Shown piece by piece: positions 42,378-52,259 of a stretch of DNA of 64,000 nucleotides. The DNA lies in the NCBI GenBank assembly GCA_023667345.1, contig JAMPAF010000005.1:21211-85210 (forward strand), written 5' to 3'. Made by a program: the position numbers and the translations under genes. Positions within the stretch are counted from its first letter, which is position 1; every line of letters begins with the position of its first letter. The notes under the pieces are model-generated. The model had not been told where the DNA came from. It did no database searches and worked only from the letters and a program-made list of their open reading frames with translations. The DNA comes from Clostridiales bacterium. GTDB taxonomy: Bacteria; Bacillota; Clostridia; Christensenellales; Borkfalkiaceae.

Positions 42378-45300
42378 TTAAAAAATTTCCACCGTGCGGC
42401 AGGCGTAAATGTTTACAATCGTTGCCGAAACCGCGCTTTCGGGCAAGCCGTAAATTTTGCCCACAACGTTTTTGTACAGCGCAAGCTGCGGCAGATAGTG
42501 CGCGCGCAGATAGTCGTCCCCGTGCGAGGTGTACTTGTAGTCGATTATGTGCGCCGAGACGATTTTGCCGCCCTCGCGCCGGACGTGCAGTAAGTCGATT
42601 GCGCCCTGACAAATTACCGAGTTGCCGTCGTCCGCGCACGCCCCCGCGCTTACGCCGCCCGCTTTTATTGCAAGATAGTCCGCCGACGGCAGTCTGCAAA
42701 CGAACTCCCTTTCGCGGAAAACCGAGCTGTTTTCAATACCCGAAAATACGGGCATTTTGAGTATGTTTACAAGCCGTTCCGCACTTATCAGCGCGCGCTG
42801 ATTTTCAGTCATAAGCCCCGCAGTCACAAAGCGTTCGAGCTGACTTTCCACTCCCGCAAGGTCGCGTATTTTAAAGTCGCAAAGCTCCAAAAATCTGTGG
42901 TAGGCAATGCCAGCGTCCACGCTTGTACCCGCGCCGCTCACAAACTCTTCATCGAAGAGAATTTCGCCCGCGGTCTCCTCTCCGAGCAGCGCCAAAACCT
43001 GCGAGGCGGAGCTCTTTACGGGCAGTTCCACGCCCCGTTCGAACGGGTACGAAAAATCGGTGACCTCGCGCAGTTCGCGGGCAAAATTTTCGTCCGCGCG
43101 GCTGGTATCGAGCACCCTTTTAACCTCGCCCGAATTCCCGCCGTTTTGCCGTTCGATGGGCAATATGCGGGGGGTAAACGAGTTTATATCGAACAAATCT
43201 GCATAATTTAAAGCAAACGCCGCCTTGATTTTATCGTAACTTTCGGCACTGCTTGTAAGCACGTGCAAGGCGTATTTCGCGCGGGTGCAGGCAACGTAAA
43301 AAAGGTTGATTTCGTTGCTCAGCTCCTCCCTCTCTTTGCGCACTTTATACAGCCGCCTTAAAACCGTAGTGCGCATGCTTCTGTCACCCGAATAACAGCG
43401 CGGCGCGAACCCGAACTCATCGTCGAACAGCATATCCGCACGCTCGTCGCCACCGAAATCCGCGGCGATATCCGCAACTATCACGACGGGGAATTCAAGC
43501 CCCTTCGAGGCGTGCATGGTCATAACCTTTACGCAGTCGGAAGAGAGCGCCGACGACGCCGTTACTTTGTTTCCGCCCGCCTTTATTTTGGCTAAAAACG
43601 CGCCCAAATACAGCTCGCCCGAAGGTCCCGCCGCCTCGCGCTGCAACCGCCTTAGCGCAATGACCTTCTGCTCGGTATCGAACGCCGACGAAAAGCCCGC
43701 AACGCGCATAATTTCGTCTATGAGCCGCGCCGCGCCGATACTCCCCGACGTTGTGCGAAGCCTTTCGACGAGGGCGTAAAATGCACGCAGTTTTTGCGCG
43801 GTTATATCGTCCCTCTTTTCCGCGTACAGCCTGCAACACTCGCAAAAACGCAGTCTCTTTTCGTCGGATTTGCGCTTGCCGTCGGCAAAAATGCGCACCG
43901 CGGCGAGCTCGCCCTCGTTTAAATTGCCGAGCGGCGATAATAGCGACGTGACGAGGGGAACGTCCTGTTCGCCGTTGTCGAGATAGGATAAAATGTCTAA
44001 AAGCCGCCTGATTTCGGGGCGGTCGCAGATATTTGTTTCCGCCGCGCCCGCAACGGGATATTTTTCGCTTAAAGCTTTGATTATGCCCGCCGCGCTCTTG
44101 TTTGCGCGCTTTCTCGTCAGCACGCAGATATCGCCCGCCTGCACCTTTTTAAATTCCCCGCTGTCGGCGTCGAAATACCCGCTCTTCAAAGCCTCTTCGA
44201 CGAGCGTTAAAACGGCGAGCCCCTCGGCGGTATTCTGCCGCGCCGCCGCCTTTTCAGCGGTTACGGAATATATCCCGAGCGGCTCCCTCTTCTCGCTTTC
44301 GCCGCCGCCGAAAAGGCATATTTCCGCCTTGCCGCGGTTGCCTTGATACCTCGCGCCGCCGCGCATGGCGTGCCCTTCCGAATAATCGAACTCGCACACG
44401 GGCGGGCGCATGATATCCGAAAACAGCGCGTTTACAAAGTCAATCACGCCCTCGCCGCTGCGGAAATTGTCGGGCAGAACTATGTACTCGCCCCGCTCGC
44501 CCACCTTCGCGCTCTTATCGCGGAAGAAGCGGGAACGACTGCCGCGGAAGCCGTAGATTGCCTGTTTTAAATCGCCCACGCAGAAAATATCGCCGCCCGC
44601 GACCGCGCTTATAATTTCGTCCTGAATGGGATTGACGTCCTGATATTCGTCGACGAACACGTATTTATATTTTTCGCGGATACCGTCGCGCACGTCGCCG
44701 TCGCACTCCTCACCCGATAAAAGATTGAGCGCGAAGTGCTCCAAATCGCCGTAATCGAGCTTGCCCTCTTCGCGTTTAACCCCGTCATATGCCTCGGCGA
44801 ACCGCAAAAGCACCGAGCAAAAGGCGTTTGCAACCGCGCCGCTTTCCAAAAACCGCGCCCGCTCCGTCTCCTCGCTTTCAACGTCCTTTATAAGCGACTT
44901 GTACCTCTTTTTAACCCCGTCGACAAACCGCGAAAACTCATCGTCCTCTTCCGAAACTTCGGGCTTGACCCTCGGCTTCACCGCGGTGCAAAGCTTTGAC
45001 GGCATTTCGTACGGGTTGCACCCCGAGGTTATTTCCGCCAGCGTTTCGCGCATTTCCGCCAGCACTTTAAAATACCCATCGGCATTGACTGCGGGGTGAA
45101 AATCTTTTTCGAAATCTTCGATTGCGGAGAGGAGCACGGCGCACTTATCCGAAAGCGTTTTGCCGTATTCTCGGCTGACCTTTTCAAACCCCTCGTCCGT
45201 GAAGGTGTTGCGGCACGCATTGTCTAAAAGCTCCTCCCAGCGAGGGCGCTGGCGCACCTCGTCGTAAGCCGAATACAGCAATTCTTTGAGCGCCTTGTCG

Positions 45301-45791
45301 CTGCGCTTTTTCCTCAGCTTGTCGAGAAGAATATACAAGTCTGCATCGTGCGAATTGTACAGCCCGTCGAACAAATCGTCCATAGCCCGCGCTCTGAGCG
45401 ACGATTGCTCCGCGCCGTCGGCAAGCACCTCGAACGACGCGTCCACCTTTAAAACATAGAAGTACGTGCGCACCAACCGCGCACAAAAAGAGTGTATAGT
45501 GCTGATATCCGCCGAGTTTATCTTCGAAAGTTGCAGGCGGATATTTTCGCGCTTTGTCTCGTCGCCGCCGTTCAGCCTATCTATCAGCTCTCTTCTCAGT
45601 TTTTCCTTCATCTGCGCGGCGGCTTTTTTGGTGAAAGTTACGGCGAGCACGTTATCGAGGCTCGCGCCTTCTTCCAAAATATCGGCAAGCCGCTTTATCA
45701 TAACGGTGGTCTTGCCCGCGCCCGCCGAGGCGGAAACAAGCACCTCGCCGCGCGCCTTTATTGCCTTTAACTGTTCGGGCGTTGCGCTCAT
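42378..45791 (-). CDS. addA: ATP-dependent helicase/nuclease AddA
   Basis: The helicase-nuclease subunit of AddAB, which processes double-strand ends for RecA recombination. It has 1137 residues: Walker A SASAGAGKTT (residues 20-29), helicase motif II FVDEYQDVNPIQ, later UvrD motifs TMHASKGLEFPVV and EINLFYVACTRAK, and a C-terminal RecB-type nuclease with GAIDLL...IIDYKYT. It overlaps addB by ATGA (45788-45791). The length is slightly below the Bacillus protein (about 1230). Confidence 0.97.
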   Translation of the reverse strand: MSATPEQLKAIKARGEVLVSASAGAGKTTVMIKRLADILEEGASLDNVLAVTFTKKAAAQMKEKLRRELIDRLNGGDETKRENIRLQLSKINSADISTIHSFCARLVRTYFYVLKVDASFEVLADGAEQSSLRARAMDDLFDGLYNSHDADLYILLDKLRKKRSDKALKELLYSAYDEVRQRPRWEELLDNACRNTFTDEGFEKVSREYGKTLSDKCAVLLSAIEDFEKDFHPAVNADGYFKVLAEMRETLAEITSGCNPYEMPSKLCTAVKPRVKPEVSEEDDEFSRFVDGVKKRYKSLIKDVESEETERARFLESGAVANAFCSVLLRFAEAYDGVKREEGKLDYGDLEHFALNLLSGEECDGDVRDGIREKYKYVFVDEYQDVNPIQDEIISAVAGGDIFCVGDLKQAIYGFRGSRSRFFRDKSAKVGERGEYIVLPDNFRSGEGVIDFVNALFSDIMRPPVCEFDYSEGHAMRGGARYQGNRGKAEICLFGGGESEKREPLGIYSVTAEKAAARQNTAEGLAVLTLVEEALKSGYFDADSGEFKKVQAGDICVLTRKRANKSAAGIIKALSEKYPVAGAAETNICDRPEIRRLLDILSYLDNGEQDVPLVTSLLSPLGNLNEGELAAVRIFADGKRKSDEKRLRFCECCRLYAEKRDDITAQKLRAFYALVERLRTTSGSIGAARLIDEIMRVAGFSSAFDTEQKVIALRRLQREAAGPSGELYLGAFLAKIKAGGNKVTASSALSSDCVKVMTMHASKGLEFPVVIVADIAADFGGDERADMLFDDEFGFAPRCYSGDRSMRTTVLRRLYKVRKEREELSNEINLFYVACTRAKYALHVLTSSAESYDKIKAAFALNYADLFDINSFTPRILPIERQNGGNSGEVKRVLDTSRADENFARELREVTDFSYPFERGVELPVKSSASQVLALLGEETAGEILFDEEFVSGAGTSVDAGIAYHRFLELCDFKIRDLAGVESQLERFVTAGLMTENQRALISAERLVNILKMPVFSGIENSSVFREREFVCRLPSADYLAIKAGGVSAGACADDGNSVICQGAIDLLHVRREGGKIVSAHIIDYKYTSHGDDYLRAHYLPQLALYKNVVGKIYGLPESAVSATIVNIYACRTVEIF

Positions 45792-48700
45792 TTTTCGTCA
45801 CCTCCCGCCTTTTGCGCCCGCACTATGGCGGCGACCGTCTTGCAATCGCAAGCAATTTCTTCCCGCTCGCCCGCGCTTTCCTTATCGTACCCGCAGCAGC
45901 CCGCAAACTTGCAATAGCCGCACGCCCCGCCCGTGGGCGAGGGCGAAATTTCGCCGCCCGCAAGCTCCCTTGCGCCCCTTTCGGCAAGCAGTACGGAATA
46001 CTCTAAAAAGTCGGAAAAGTCCTCGCGCGTCATCGCCTTGTCGAGCTTTCTGCCGTTCAGATACGCGCCCACGTACGCGCTCTTTTCCTTGTCCTTTATC
46101 AGGCTGTCCGAGCTTCTTACGACCTCTTCGCTGCCGTCCATAAAGCCGCGCAGAGTGAACGCGCCGACGCCGTCAGCCGAATACTCGCAATTTGCGGGAA
46201 AATAGTACGCGCCCGCCGCGCGCCGCCCCTTTGCCGCCGCGGAAAGATAGAGGGGCAACTGCAATTTAAGCCCCATATAGTACGAGGTTGGACTGTCGTC
46301 GATTGAGCCCGTCTTGTAGTCGATAACGCGCACCAAATCGCCGCTTATATCCACGCGGTCGATTCTGCCGCCGACGTTTACGCCCCCTTCGAGGTTGACC
46401 TTGCAGCTGGCTTCGACCCCCTCGACGGTGAACGACGAATTTTTGAGCTGTTCATACATGCCCCGCGCCACCGTGCGCGCCTCTTTTATGAGAGCTTCCG
46501 CTGCGTATTCCGAGCCATCGTCGCCCGACGACACCAAATAGCTCGCTTCCGCAAGCAATTCCCGCGCGCTGCTCTCCGCCGCCGCTTCGCACTCCTCTGC
46601 CGTATTGAGCCCGTTGAGCTTGCCCGCGACGTTCTGCAACACGGCGTGAATAAAGTTGCCCGAATCGAGCGGACGGAACGCGCCCTCGCGCCGCTCGGTC
46701 AGCCGCAAGCCCTGCTGCATAAACGCCTTGTACGGGCACGAAAAATACGTTTCGAGCGCGGTGGGCGAAACGCTGTCGCCGTAAAGGGCGCGCATATCGA
46801 CCTTTTCGACGCCGCCTTCCGCGCCCCTGTTTATTATATAGCCCCGCTCGGTTAAATGGCGGTACACCGCGGCAATGCGCCGCTCGCCGTAATCCTTGTC
46901 GCCGCTGAGATAAAAATTGACTCGCTCCAAGGCGGGCGCGGGTCGGGCGCACGCGTAAGCAAAATTTTCCGCCGCCGCGCCGAGCGCCTTAACCGAAACG
47001 GGTTCAAGTCCGCCGCCTTTCACGCTGAAAAGCCGCTTTACATACCCTACGACCTCGCTCACGCCGCACTCCTCGCCGCCGCTCCGCAAAGGGAATATGA
47101 GATATAATTTTTCCGAAAAGGCGCATAAATTGAGCGCGGTAATTTCCTTGACGCGCCTGTTCACCTGCGAAATTTTGGGCGAGACGGCGATTTTGAGTTT
47201 TTCGAGCGAAGTAAGTTCGCCGTCGGTTAAAATTGCCGTATCCTGCGAGGCGGCGGGCACCGCGTCGGTAAGTCCGCCGACGAAGAGCACCTTGCTGCCC
47301 GCGTTTGCGCACGTAGACAAATCGCCTATGAACACCGCGTCCTGCTTGGGCTGAATGAGCGATATTTCGGCGGCGGTAAAGCCGCTTTTCAAAATTTTTA
47401 TGAATTCGCGCGCGGTGAGTTTTTCGCCCGCGGTCAGCTTTTCCGCCTCGGCTAAAACCTTTAAAACCTCAGAATAAGCCCTCCGCGACATTGCCCCGAC
47501 CGAGGCGTAGCCGCCATTTTCCGCGTCCTCCGCCATTTCGGCAAGCCGCTTTTCGGCGTTGAAATTATCGAGCAGTTTTCTGACCGCCGAGCACAGCGCG
47601 CCGCTGTTTTTCTCGCGCACGGGAAGTAGCCCCAGCCCCTGCAAAAAGGATAGGCGCACCCTTTCGACGGCGGCGATATCTATGCCCTCCGCCTCACAAA
47701 TCTGCGCGTTCGCTTCCCTCTTCACTCCCCCGCGATAGCTTGCCGCGCGCAACATATAGTTGACGAAAATATCCCTGTCGGCACGCAAATTCCCGCCCTC
47801 TTCGGTCAGTGTAAACAGTGGCGACGAGAGGACGGCGAGCACGCTTTCGGGGCGGCAGCCGTCCGCCGCGCACGTTAAATAATCAATTATAAACGAGCAG
47901 ACGGAATGGGACGCAAGCGGGTAACGTCTGTCCGTATACATGGGAATTTCGTACTCGCCGAACGCCCTCTCCAAGGCGGGTTGAACGGCGGGAAGGTCGG
48001 GCAGCATAACCGAAATTTCGCGGTATCTCACGCCGTCCTCTTTCACGCATTTTAACACCTGCGCGGCGATAAAAGCGCACTCTTCCTCTTCGTCCGCCGC
48101 TTCCAAAAGCTGTAATTGCCCCCCTGATATGCCGCATTTAACCGCATTATGGAAGCTTTCCGGCTCGAATACGTGCCGCCGCATATGTTCCGCCGCGGGC
48201 GCAAGGCGCGAGGGCAATTTAACGATAAAATCTTTCCCGTCGCGGCAAAGCCCCTCTTCCCGCGCCAGACTTACAAAGCTCGTCCAGGCTTCGTTCACGT
48301 ACTTTTTTTCACTGCCGCCGATAAAGACGCCGAGCACGTTTTCCGCCGTGCGCATACACGCGCGGACGCAGTCGGCAACCGACGAGGTGAACGCCTGAAA
48401 GCCGAGAAACAGCACGTCCGCCCCCGCAATTTCGGGCGCGGAGGAAATGACGGCGGGAAGGCGCCTTAAATAGGCGTTTCTGTCCACCGCGCCGTGCTCG
48501 GATAGGTACTGCGTATATTCGCGGTACAAAAGCTCCAAATCGTGCAGCTTGCGCTTTAAAAGTCTGCCGTCCGTCTCGATACCGCTCAAATCGTCCGCCG
48601 AAACCTTTGACGAATACAGAAGGGCTATCGTGTCGTAGACCTCTTGCGCGGCGCTTGCCGCCGACAGCCGTTTAAAGAGCTGCAACCTTTCGCGGTTGAC

Positions 48701-48985
48701 CTCGATAAGCTTGCGCATTGCCATTGCCGAGCCCTCGGCGGTGAGCACGTTGTCGCACAGCCCCGTATGCGCCGACAGAAAGCGCGAGAGTGTGTAGACC
48801 GACACGGCGAACGTGCCGCCGACCGCTTCGCACACGGCGCGTTCGGCAACCAGCGACAGCCTGTCCTCGCAAAAGACGACAAGGCGTTTGCCCTCGTTGC
48901 CGCCCTTTTCCGAGTGGTCTATGACAATCTGCTTGAATTTTTCGAGCCCCGCCGAAAGGCACGGCGCAACGTACACTTTACTCAT
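45788..48985 (-). CDS. addB: ATP-dependent helicase/deoxyribonuclease subunit AddB
   Basis: The second subunit of AddAB, supplying a nuclease with an Fe-S cluster. The 1065-residue protein has its C-terminal nuclease recognised by GGRIDRVDI...VIDYKTG. Cluster cysteines are in TYFSCPYKAFMQQ and CGYCKFAGCCGYDKE. The N-terminus (YVAPCLSAGLEKF) lacks the GxxGxGKT Walker A present in Bacillus AddB. The ATG is predicted to coincide with the transcription start, so there is no leader. The gene is divergent from the lipoprotein at 49077, with 91 bp between starts. Confidence 0.93.
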   Translation of the reverse strand: MSKVYVAPCLSAGLEKFKQIVIDHSEKGGNEGKRLVVFCEDRLSLVAERAVCEAVGGTFAVSVYTLSRFLSAHTGLCDNVLTAEGSAMAMRKLIEVNRERLQLFKRLSAASAAQEVYDTIALLYSSKVSADDLSGIETDGRLLKRKLHDLELLYREYTQYLSEHGAVDRNAYLRRLPAVISSAPEIAGADVLFLGFQAFTSSVADCVRACMRTAENVLGVFIGGSEKKYVNEAWTSFVSLAREEGLCRDGKDFIVKLPSRLAPAAEHMRRHVFEPESFHNAVKCGISGGQLQLLEAADEEEECAFIAAQVLKCVKEDGVRYREISVMLPDLPAVQPALERAFGEYEIPMYTDRRYPLASHSVCSFIIDYLTCAADGCRPESVLAVLSSPLFTLTEEGGNLRADRDIFVNYMLRAASYRGGVKREANAQICEAEGIDIAAVERVRLSFLQGLGLLPVREKNSGALCSAVRKLLDNFNAEKRLAEMAEDAENGGYASVGAMSRRAYSEVLKVLAEAEKLTAGEKLTAREFIKILKSGFTAAEISLIQPKQDAVFIGDLSTCANAGSKVLFVGGLTDAVPAASQDTAILTDGELTSLEKLKIAVSPKISQVNRRVKEITALNLCAFSEKLYLIFPLRSGGEECGVSEVVGYVKRLFSVKGGGLEPVSVKALGAAAENFAYACARPAPALERVNFYLSGDKDYGERRIAAVYRHLTERGYIINRGAEGGVEKVDMRALYGDSVSPTALETYFSCPYKAFMQQGLRLTERREGAFRPLDSGNFIHAVLQNVAGKLNGLNTAEECEAAAESSARELLAEASYLVSSGDDGSEYAAEALIKEARTVARGMYEQLKNSSFTVEGVEASCKVNLEGGVNVGGRIDRVDISGDLVRVIDYKTGSIDDSPTSYYMGLKLQLPLYLSAAAKGRRAAGAYYFPANCEYSADGVGAFTLRGFMDGSEEVVRSSDSLIKDKEKSAYVGAYLNGRKLDKAMTREDFSDFLEYSVLLAERGARELAGGEISPSPTGGACGYCKFAGCCGYDKESAGEREEIACDCKTVAAIVRAQKAGGDEK

Positions 48986-48991
48986 AGCACA

Positions 48992-49000
48992 ATTATATCA
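48992..49000 (-). promoter_or_regulatory. Extended -10 promoter of addB, leaderless
   Basis: Read on the minus strand: TGATATAAT (TATAAT at 48992-48997), with a weak -35 TTAAAT 17 bp upstream. Transcription should start on the A of the addB ATG at 48985. Confidence 0.7.
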
Positions 49001-49040
49001 CAGACGAACGCAAAATTTAATGATTTAACGCGCAAAAGTT

Positions 49041-49069
49041 TTTACTTTCGTAAAAATATGTGTTATAAT
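49041..49069 (+). promoter_or_regulatory. Promoter of the lipoprotein gene, leaderless
   Basis: TTTACT (49041-49046), 17 bp, TATAAT (49064-49069). The ATG at 49077 lies 7-8 nt after the -10, at the expected transcription start, with no ribosome site. Confidence 0.75.
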
Positions 49070-49076
49070 TCAAGCT

Positions 49077-50228
49077 ATGAAAACTTTCAGCAAATTTATG
49101 GCAATCGCGTTGACGGTTGCGGGCGTTGCTACGCTTGCGGGCTGTAATAACGGCTCGACCAACTACAAGGTCGCAACTACCGCCAACTGGAACGTAAGAA
49201 CTTCCGCCGAGGTCGAAGAAAACAGCTACGGCTTCTGGCAGGAAAACAAGGAAGTTGCCACTTACTCCATAGACTTCACCGAAGGCTCGAACAACAGCTA
49301 CAAGGTATCGTACAACTGCTCCTCGGCAACGTATACGACCGAATTTTATATGCTTGCCGCCTACGACTGGGCGTCCGAAGATATAATTGAGGAATACCGC
49401 GCGGAAGAGAGCGACACCGAGCCCGTTTACGTTTACAAATCGTCGCTTAATTTGAGCGGCTACTATCAGATAAAGCCCAACGGCGCCACAAAGGAATTCG
49501 AGGACGAGCTTACGACCGTGAGCTATTTCCGCCCCGCGGGCAAAAATCTGCAACCGGTTTACTCCTACCAAAAGATTAAAAACACGTCGCCCGCGTCCCT
49601 TTCCACGGGCAGTATCGGCGAAACTTACGTTGAGTTAGACGAAACGTACGAAACGTTTTACAACAAGCGTTGCTCGCAGGCGACGGTAGTTAAGACGGTT
49701 ACAAAGAGCGGCAAGACCGAAAAGAAAAAGATAGGTTTGAGCGGCGAATACTCCAACTTCGACAACAGCCAGCTCAGGGCGGCTATCCGCTCGTTCACCT
49801 TATCGGGCGGGGCTACGCGCACCTTCCGCGTGCTCACCCCCCAAAACGGCAGTCTGCAATCGGTTAGCGCGAGCGTGACTTCGCCCATCGAACTCGACCC
49901 AGCGAGCACGGACGACAAGTTAAAGGTTATAAACCAGAAAATTATTACCGCGCTCAACGGCGCACCCGACAATTACATTTTCTTCGACGGCGAGATTGCC
50001 GACAAGAAAGAGGGCGAAGAGGACAGAAATTATCGCTACAACGCCGTAACCCTTTCGATAAATGCGTCGCTGCAAGGCGCGTCGCCCGTGCTGTGGTACA
50101 CGACGGTCGAAAACACCAATCTGAACAGCACGAGGTGCGTGCTTTTGCGGGTAAGCACCCCTCTCTCGTTCGGTTTGGGCACTTTGAGCTATACGCTGAA
50201 TTCACTTAGCGTAGAGCCGGTAGAATAA
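49077..50228 (+). CDS. Predicted lipoprotein of unknown function
   Basis: A 383-residue exported protein. The signal peptide ends TLAGC (lipidated Cys23) and is followed by an Asn/Gly/Ser linker. The mature part is beta-rich and Tyr/Ser/Thr-rich with no motif I recognise. A Lys-rich turn (SGKTEKKKIGL) and a Gly-Gly loop (SGGATRTFRV) are seen near the middle. The start of the mature part (CNNGS) resembles the lipoprotein at 62752 (CNNGH), but the rest differs. The predicted mRNA is leaderless. A strong terminator follows. Confidence 0.75.
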   Translation: MKTFSKFMAIALTVAGVATLAGCNNGSTNYKVATTANWNVRTSAEVEENSYGFWQENKEVATYSIDFTEGSNNSYKVSYNCSSATYTTEFYMLAAYDWASEDIIEEYRAEESDTEPVYVYKSSLNLSGYYQIKPNGATKEFEDELTTVSYFRPAGKNLQPVYSYQKIKNTSPASLSTGSIGETYVELDETYETFYNKRCSQATVVKTVTKSGKTEKKKIGLSGEYSNFDNSQLRAAIRSFTLSGGATRTFRVLTPQNGSLQSVSASVTSPIELDPASTDDKLKVINQKIITALNGAPDNYIFFDGEIADKKEGEEDRNYRYNAVTLSINASLQGASPVLWYTTVENTNLNSTRCVLLRVSTPLSFGLGTLSYTLNSLSVEPVE

Positions 50229-50243
50229 TTTTAAAAGAAAAAA

Positions 50244-50271
50244 AGCGCCGCGGCAGGTTTGCCGCGGCGCT
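50244..50271. terminator. Strong bidirectional terminator
   Basis: The 12-bp stem AGCGCCGCGGCA / TGCCGCGGCGCT encloses a GGTT loop, with an A-run on the left and TTTTT plus a further T-run on the right. It lies between the convergent lipoprotein and kdgK-like genes. Confidence 0.9.
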
Positions 50272-50339
50272 TTTTAGTTTTTTTGCGAATAAGTCAATTC
50301 CGCGACCAAGCAATTAAAACATTGCCCGCGGGGCACCCG

Positions 50340-51368
50340 CTACCTTTGAATTTCGTAATTCTGGTTCATAAGCTTGATAATGCTCTCCTCGTCGTCGGTG
50401 ATGTTGAAATCGCCGTGCATTGTGTGCTTGATAACCGAGGACGCAACTGCAAAGTTTACGATATCCTCCGCCTGCATCTCGCGCATTATCGCGTAAATCA
50501 TGCCGCTTGCGAACGCGTCGCCGCCGCCTACGCGGTCCAAAATACTGAAACGGAAAGTCTTGCTTTCGTACGTTTCGCCGTCGTACCACATAAACGCCTT
50601 TAAGCTGTTTTCACTGCCCGAGTGCACGTAGCGCACGTGCCTGCCTATTGCCTTGAAATTGTACTTGGCGTGCAACGCGCGGAAAACCCTGTCCTGCTCC
50701 TTGTAGGAAGGGTTCATCGAAAGCCCGTCCTTTATGTCCTTGCCGTCGGGACCGGGCAGATTTATGGGCTCTATGCCGAAGAGCACGTCGACGTAGGGCA
50801 GATATTCGGTTATGCAGTCGCGTGCCTCCTGCCAGCCCCACAGCGCCGAACGGTAGTTGCAGTCGAACGACACCGTCATATTCAGTTCCTTAGCCGCCTT
50901 TAACGCGAGCAGAATGAGCTCGCGGCAGTTTTTCGAGAGCGCGGGCGTAATGCCGCTTAAATGCAGCCAGGTAAAGCCTTTCAGCTTCTGCTTGAAATCG
51001 AGCGTTGTAAAATCGTACAGCGCGAACGCGGAGTCCTTGCGGTCGTAGGTTACCTTGCTGGCACGCACGCCGAAGCCCTCTTCCAAAAAGTAGATGCCCA
51101 TTCTGCCGTTGCCGTAAATGCAGGGCGAACAGTGCACGTCGTTACTGCGAAGGTAGCGAATTGCCGCCTTGCCGATAGACGAGTCGGGCACCACGGTGAA
51201 GTACGAGCTGTCGACGCCGAGGTTTGCAAGCGACGCCGCAACGTTCGCTTCCGCGCCGCCGTAGGTTACTTTGAACTCGTCTGTGGTGCGGATTTTTTCG
51301 TTATTGGGGGGCGAAAGCCTTAAAAGAAGCTCGCCCATAGTAATAAATTTCTGCTTTGATACGTCCAT
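50340..51368 (-). CDS. kdgK: PfkB-family sugar kinase, probably 2-keto-3-deoxygluconate kinase
   Basis: Likely phosphorylates 2-keto-3-deoxygluconate (KDG), the end product of pectin and uronate breakdown, to KDPG. The 342-residue ribokinase-fold protein has the N-terminal MGELLLRLSPP, typical of KdgK-like members, the substrate motif YGGAEANVAASLANLG, and the C-terminal anion hole and catalytic Asp in DRVGGGDAFASG. The ATG at 51368 is chosen for GGGGGT upstream; an ATG at 51386 lacks a ribosome site. Other PfkB substrates are possible, but the pectate-lyase-like gene supports KDG. The gene is single with its own promoter. Confidence 0.82.
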   Translation of the reverse strand: MDVSKQKFITMGELLLRLSPPNNEKIRTTDEFKVTYGGAEANVAASLANLGVDSSYFTVVPDSSIGKAAIRYLRSNDVHCSPCIYGNGRMGIYFLEEGFGVRASKVTYDRKDSAFALYDFTTLDFKQKLKGFTWLHLSGITPALSKNCRELILLALKAAKELNMTVSFDCNYRSALWGWQEARDCITEYLPYVDVLFGIEPINLPGPDGKDIKDGLSMNPSYKEQDRVFRALHAKYNFKAIGRHVRYVHSGSENSLKAFMWYDGETYESKTFRFSILDRVGGGDAFASGMIYAIMREMQAEDIVNFAVASSVIKHTMHGDFNITDDEESIIKLMNQNYEIQR

Positions 51369-51399
51369 AAAAAGACCCCCGCGCATTTTATTTTATTAC

Positions 51400-51428
51400 A
51401 TTATAACATCAAAAGTTAATGTTGTACA
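51400..51428 (-). promoter_or_regulatory. Promoter of the kdgK-like gene
   Basis: Read on the minus strand: TGTACA (51423-51428), 17 bp, TATAAT (51400-51405). Confidence 0.65.
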
Positions 51429-51458
51429 GACCTAATTTTGAAATTTATTACTATAAAG

Positions 51459-52259
51459 TTACGACTTAACAACTCTTTGATAAAGATTATCAAAAATCTT
51501 AATCACTTCCGAACTTTCGCTTATATTCTTCATATAAAAGTCCAAATCTTCGTATTTAATATCCGTAAAGGTTTTGAAAAATCTTTCACCTCTGAAAATG
51601 CACCAATCTTCTGGAATATAAATATTCCCTTTCATTCGTTTATTATTAAAATAAAACAAAATAGGTCGAAGGTCAACATCTTGCCCCAACTCCCTTTGCA
51701 AATAAGCATATGTCTTTAATAATTTACGGTTAATTCCTACAAATTTATCCGTATCGTGGTCATCATTATATTTTACCTCGACATAACTGACAGTCTGCGT
51801 TCTCTTATCCCTAAAAAGTATATCAACATCGTGATTAAATGTACTAACTTCCAATCCGCTCTCACTTTCGTTCTTTTTGATTGCGGCTAAGAGTGCAGTG
51901 TATCTACTCTTTAACATCTCCGCATCGTAATTATGCGTCTGGCAATCAGATATATATGTATCGATAAGTCTATCAGATTTTAACGACAGTTCAAATTTAT
52001 TGCTCTTCTTACCCGAATACTGTTCGATTATCTCCACATCAGGGTTACGCGATAAAACTTCCGCAATAACCTTTTCGAGGAAATTTCCAAATTGAATGTT
52101 CATAGATTGCAGCAATCCGCCAAATACGCGATATCTATACGGAATGAAATGTAATTTTATGTTATGCTTCTTTTTTAAGGACTGTATTTTATTTTCTTTA
52201 ACTGTATTATCCAAAAGCTTTTTAACCGATTGAGTTAAAATTTCCTGAACTTCATTCAT
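51459..52259 (-). CDS. Type II restriction endonuclease, HinfI-like partner
   Basis: A 266-residue predicted endonuclease of the restriction-modification pair. A PD-(D/E)xK-type site is suggested by HDVDILFRDKRT followed by SYVEVKYNDD (about residues 143-170): Asp in the first strand and ExK in the next. Its length and linkage to a HinfI-type methylase point to GANTC cleavage, but the specificity is inference. It overlaps the methylase gene by 8 nt. Base composition is much more AT-rich than the flanking genes, and codon use differs, indicating horizontal transfer. Confidence 0.8.
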   Translation of the reverse strand: MNEVQEILTQSVKKLLDNTVKENKIQSLKKKHNIKLHFIPYRYRVFGGLLQSMNIQFGNFLEKVIAEVLSRNPDVEIIEQYSGKKSNKFELSLKSDRLIDTYISDCQTHNYDAEMLKSRYTALLAAIKKNESESGLEVSTFNHDVDILFRDKRTQTVSYVEVKYNDDHDTDKFVGINRKLLKTYAYLQRELGQDVDLRPILFYFNNKRMKGNIYIPEDWCIFRGERFFKTFTDIKYEDLDFYMKNISESSEVIKIFDNLYQRVVKS

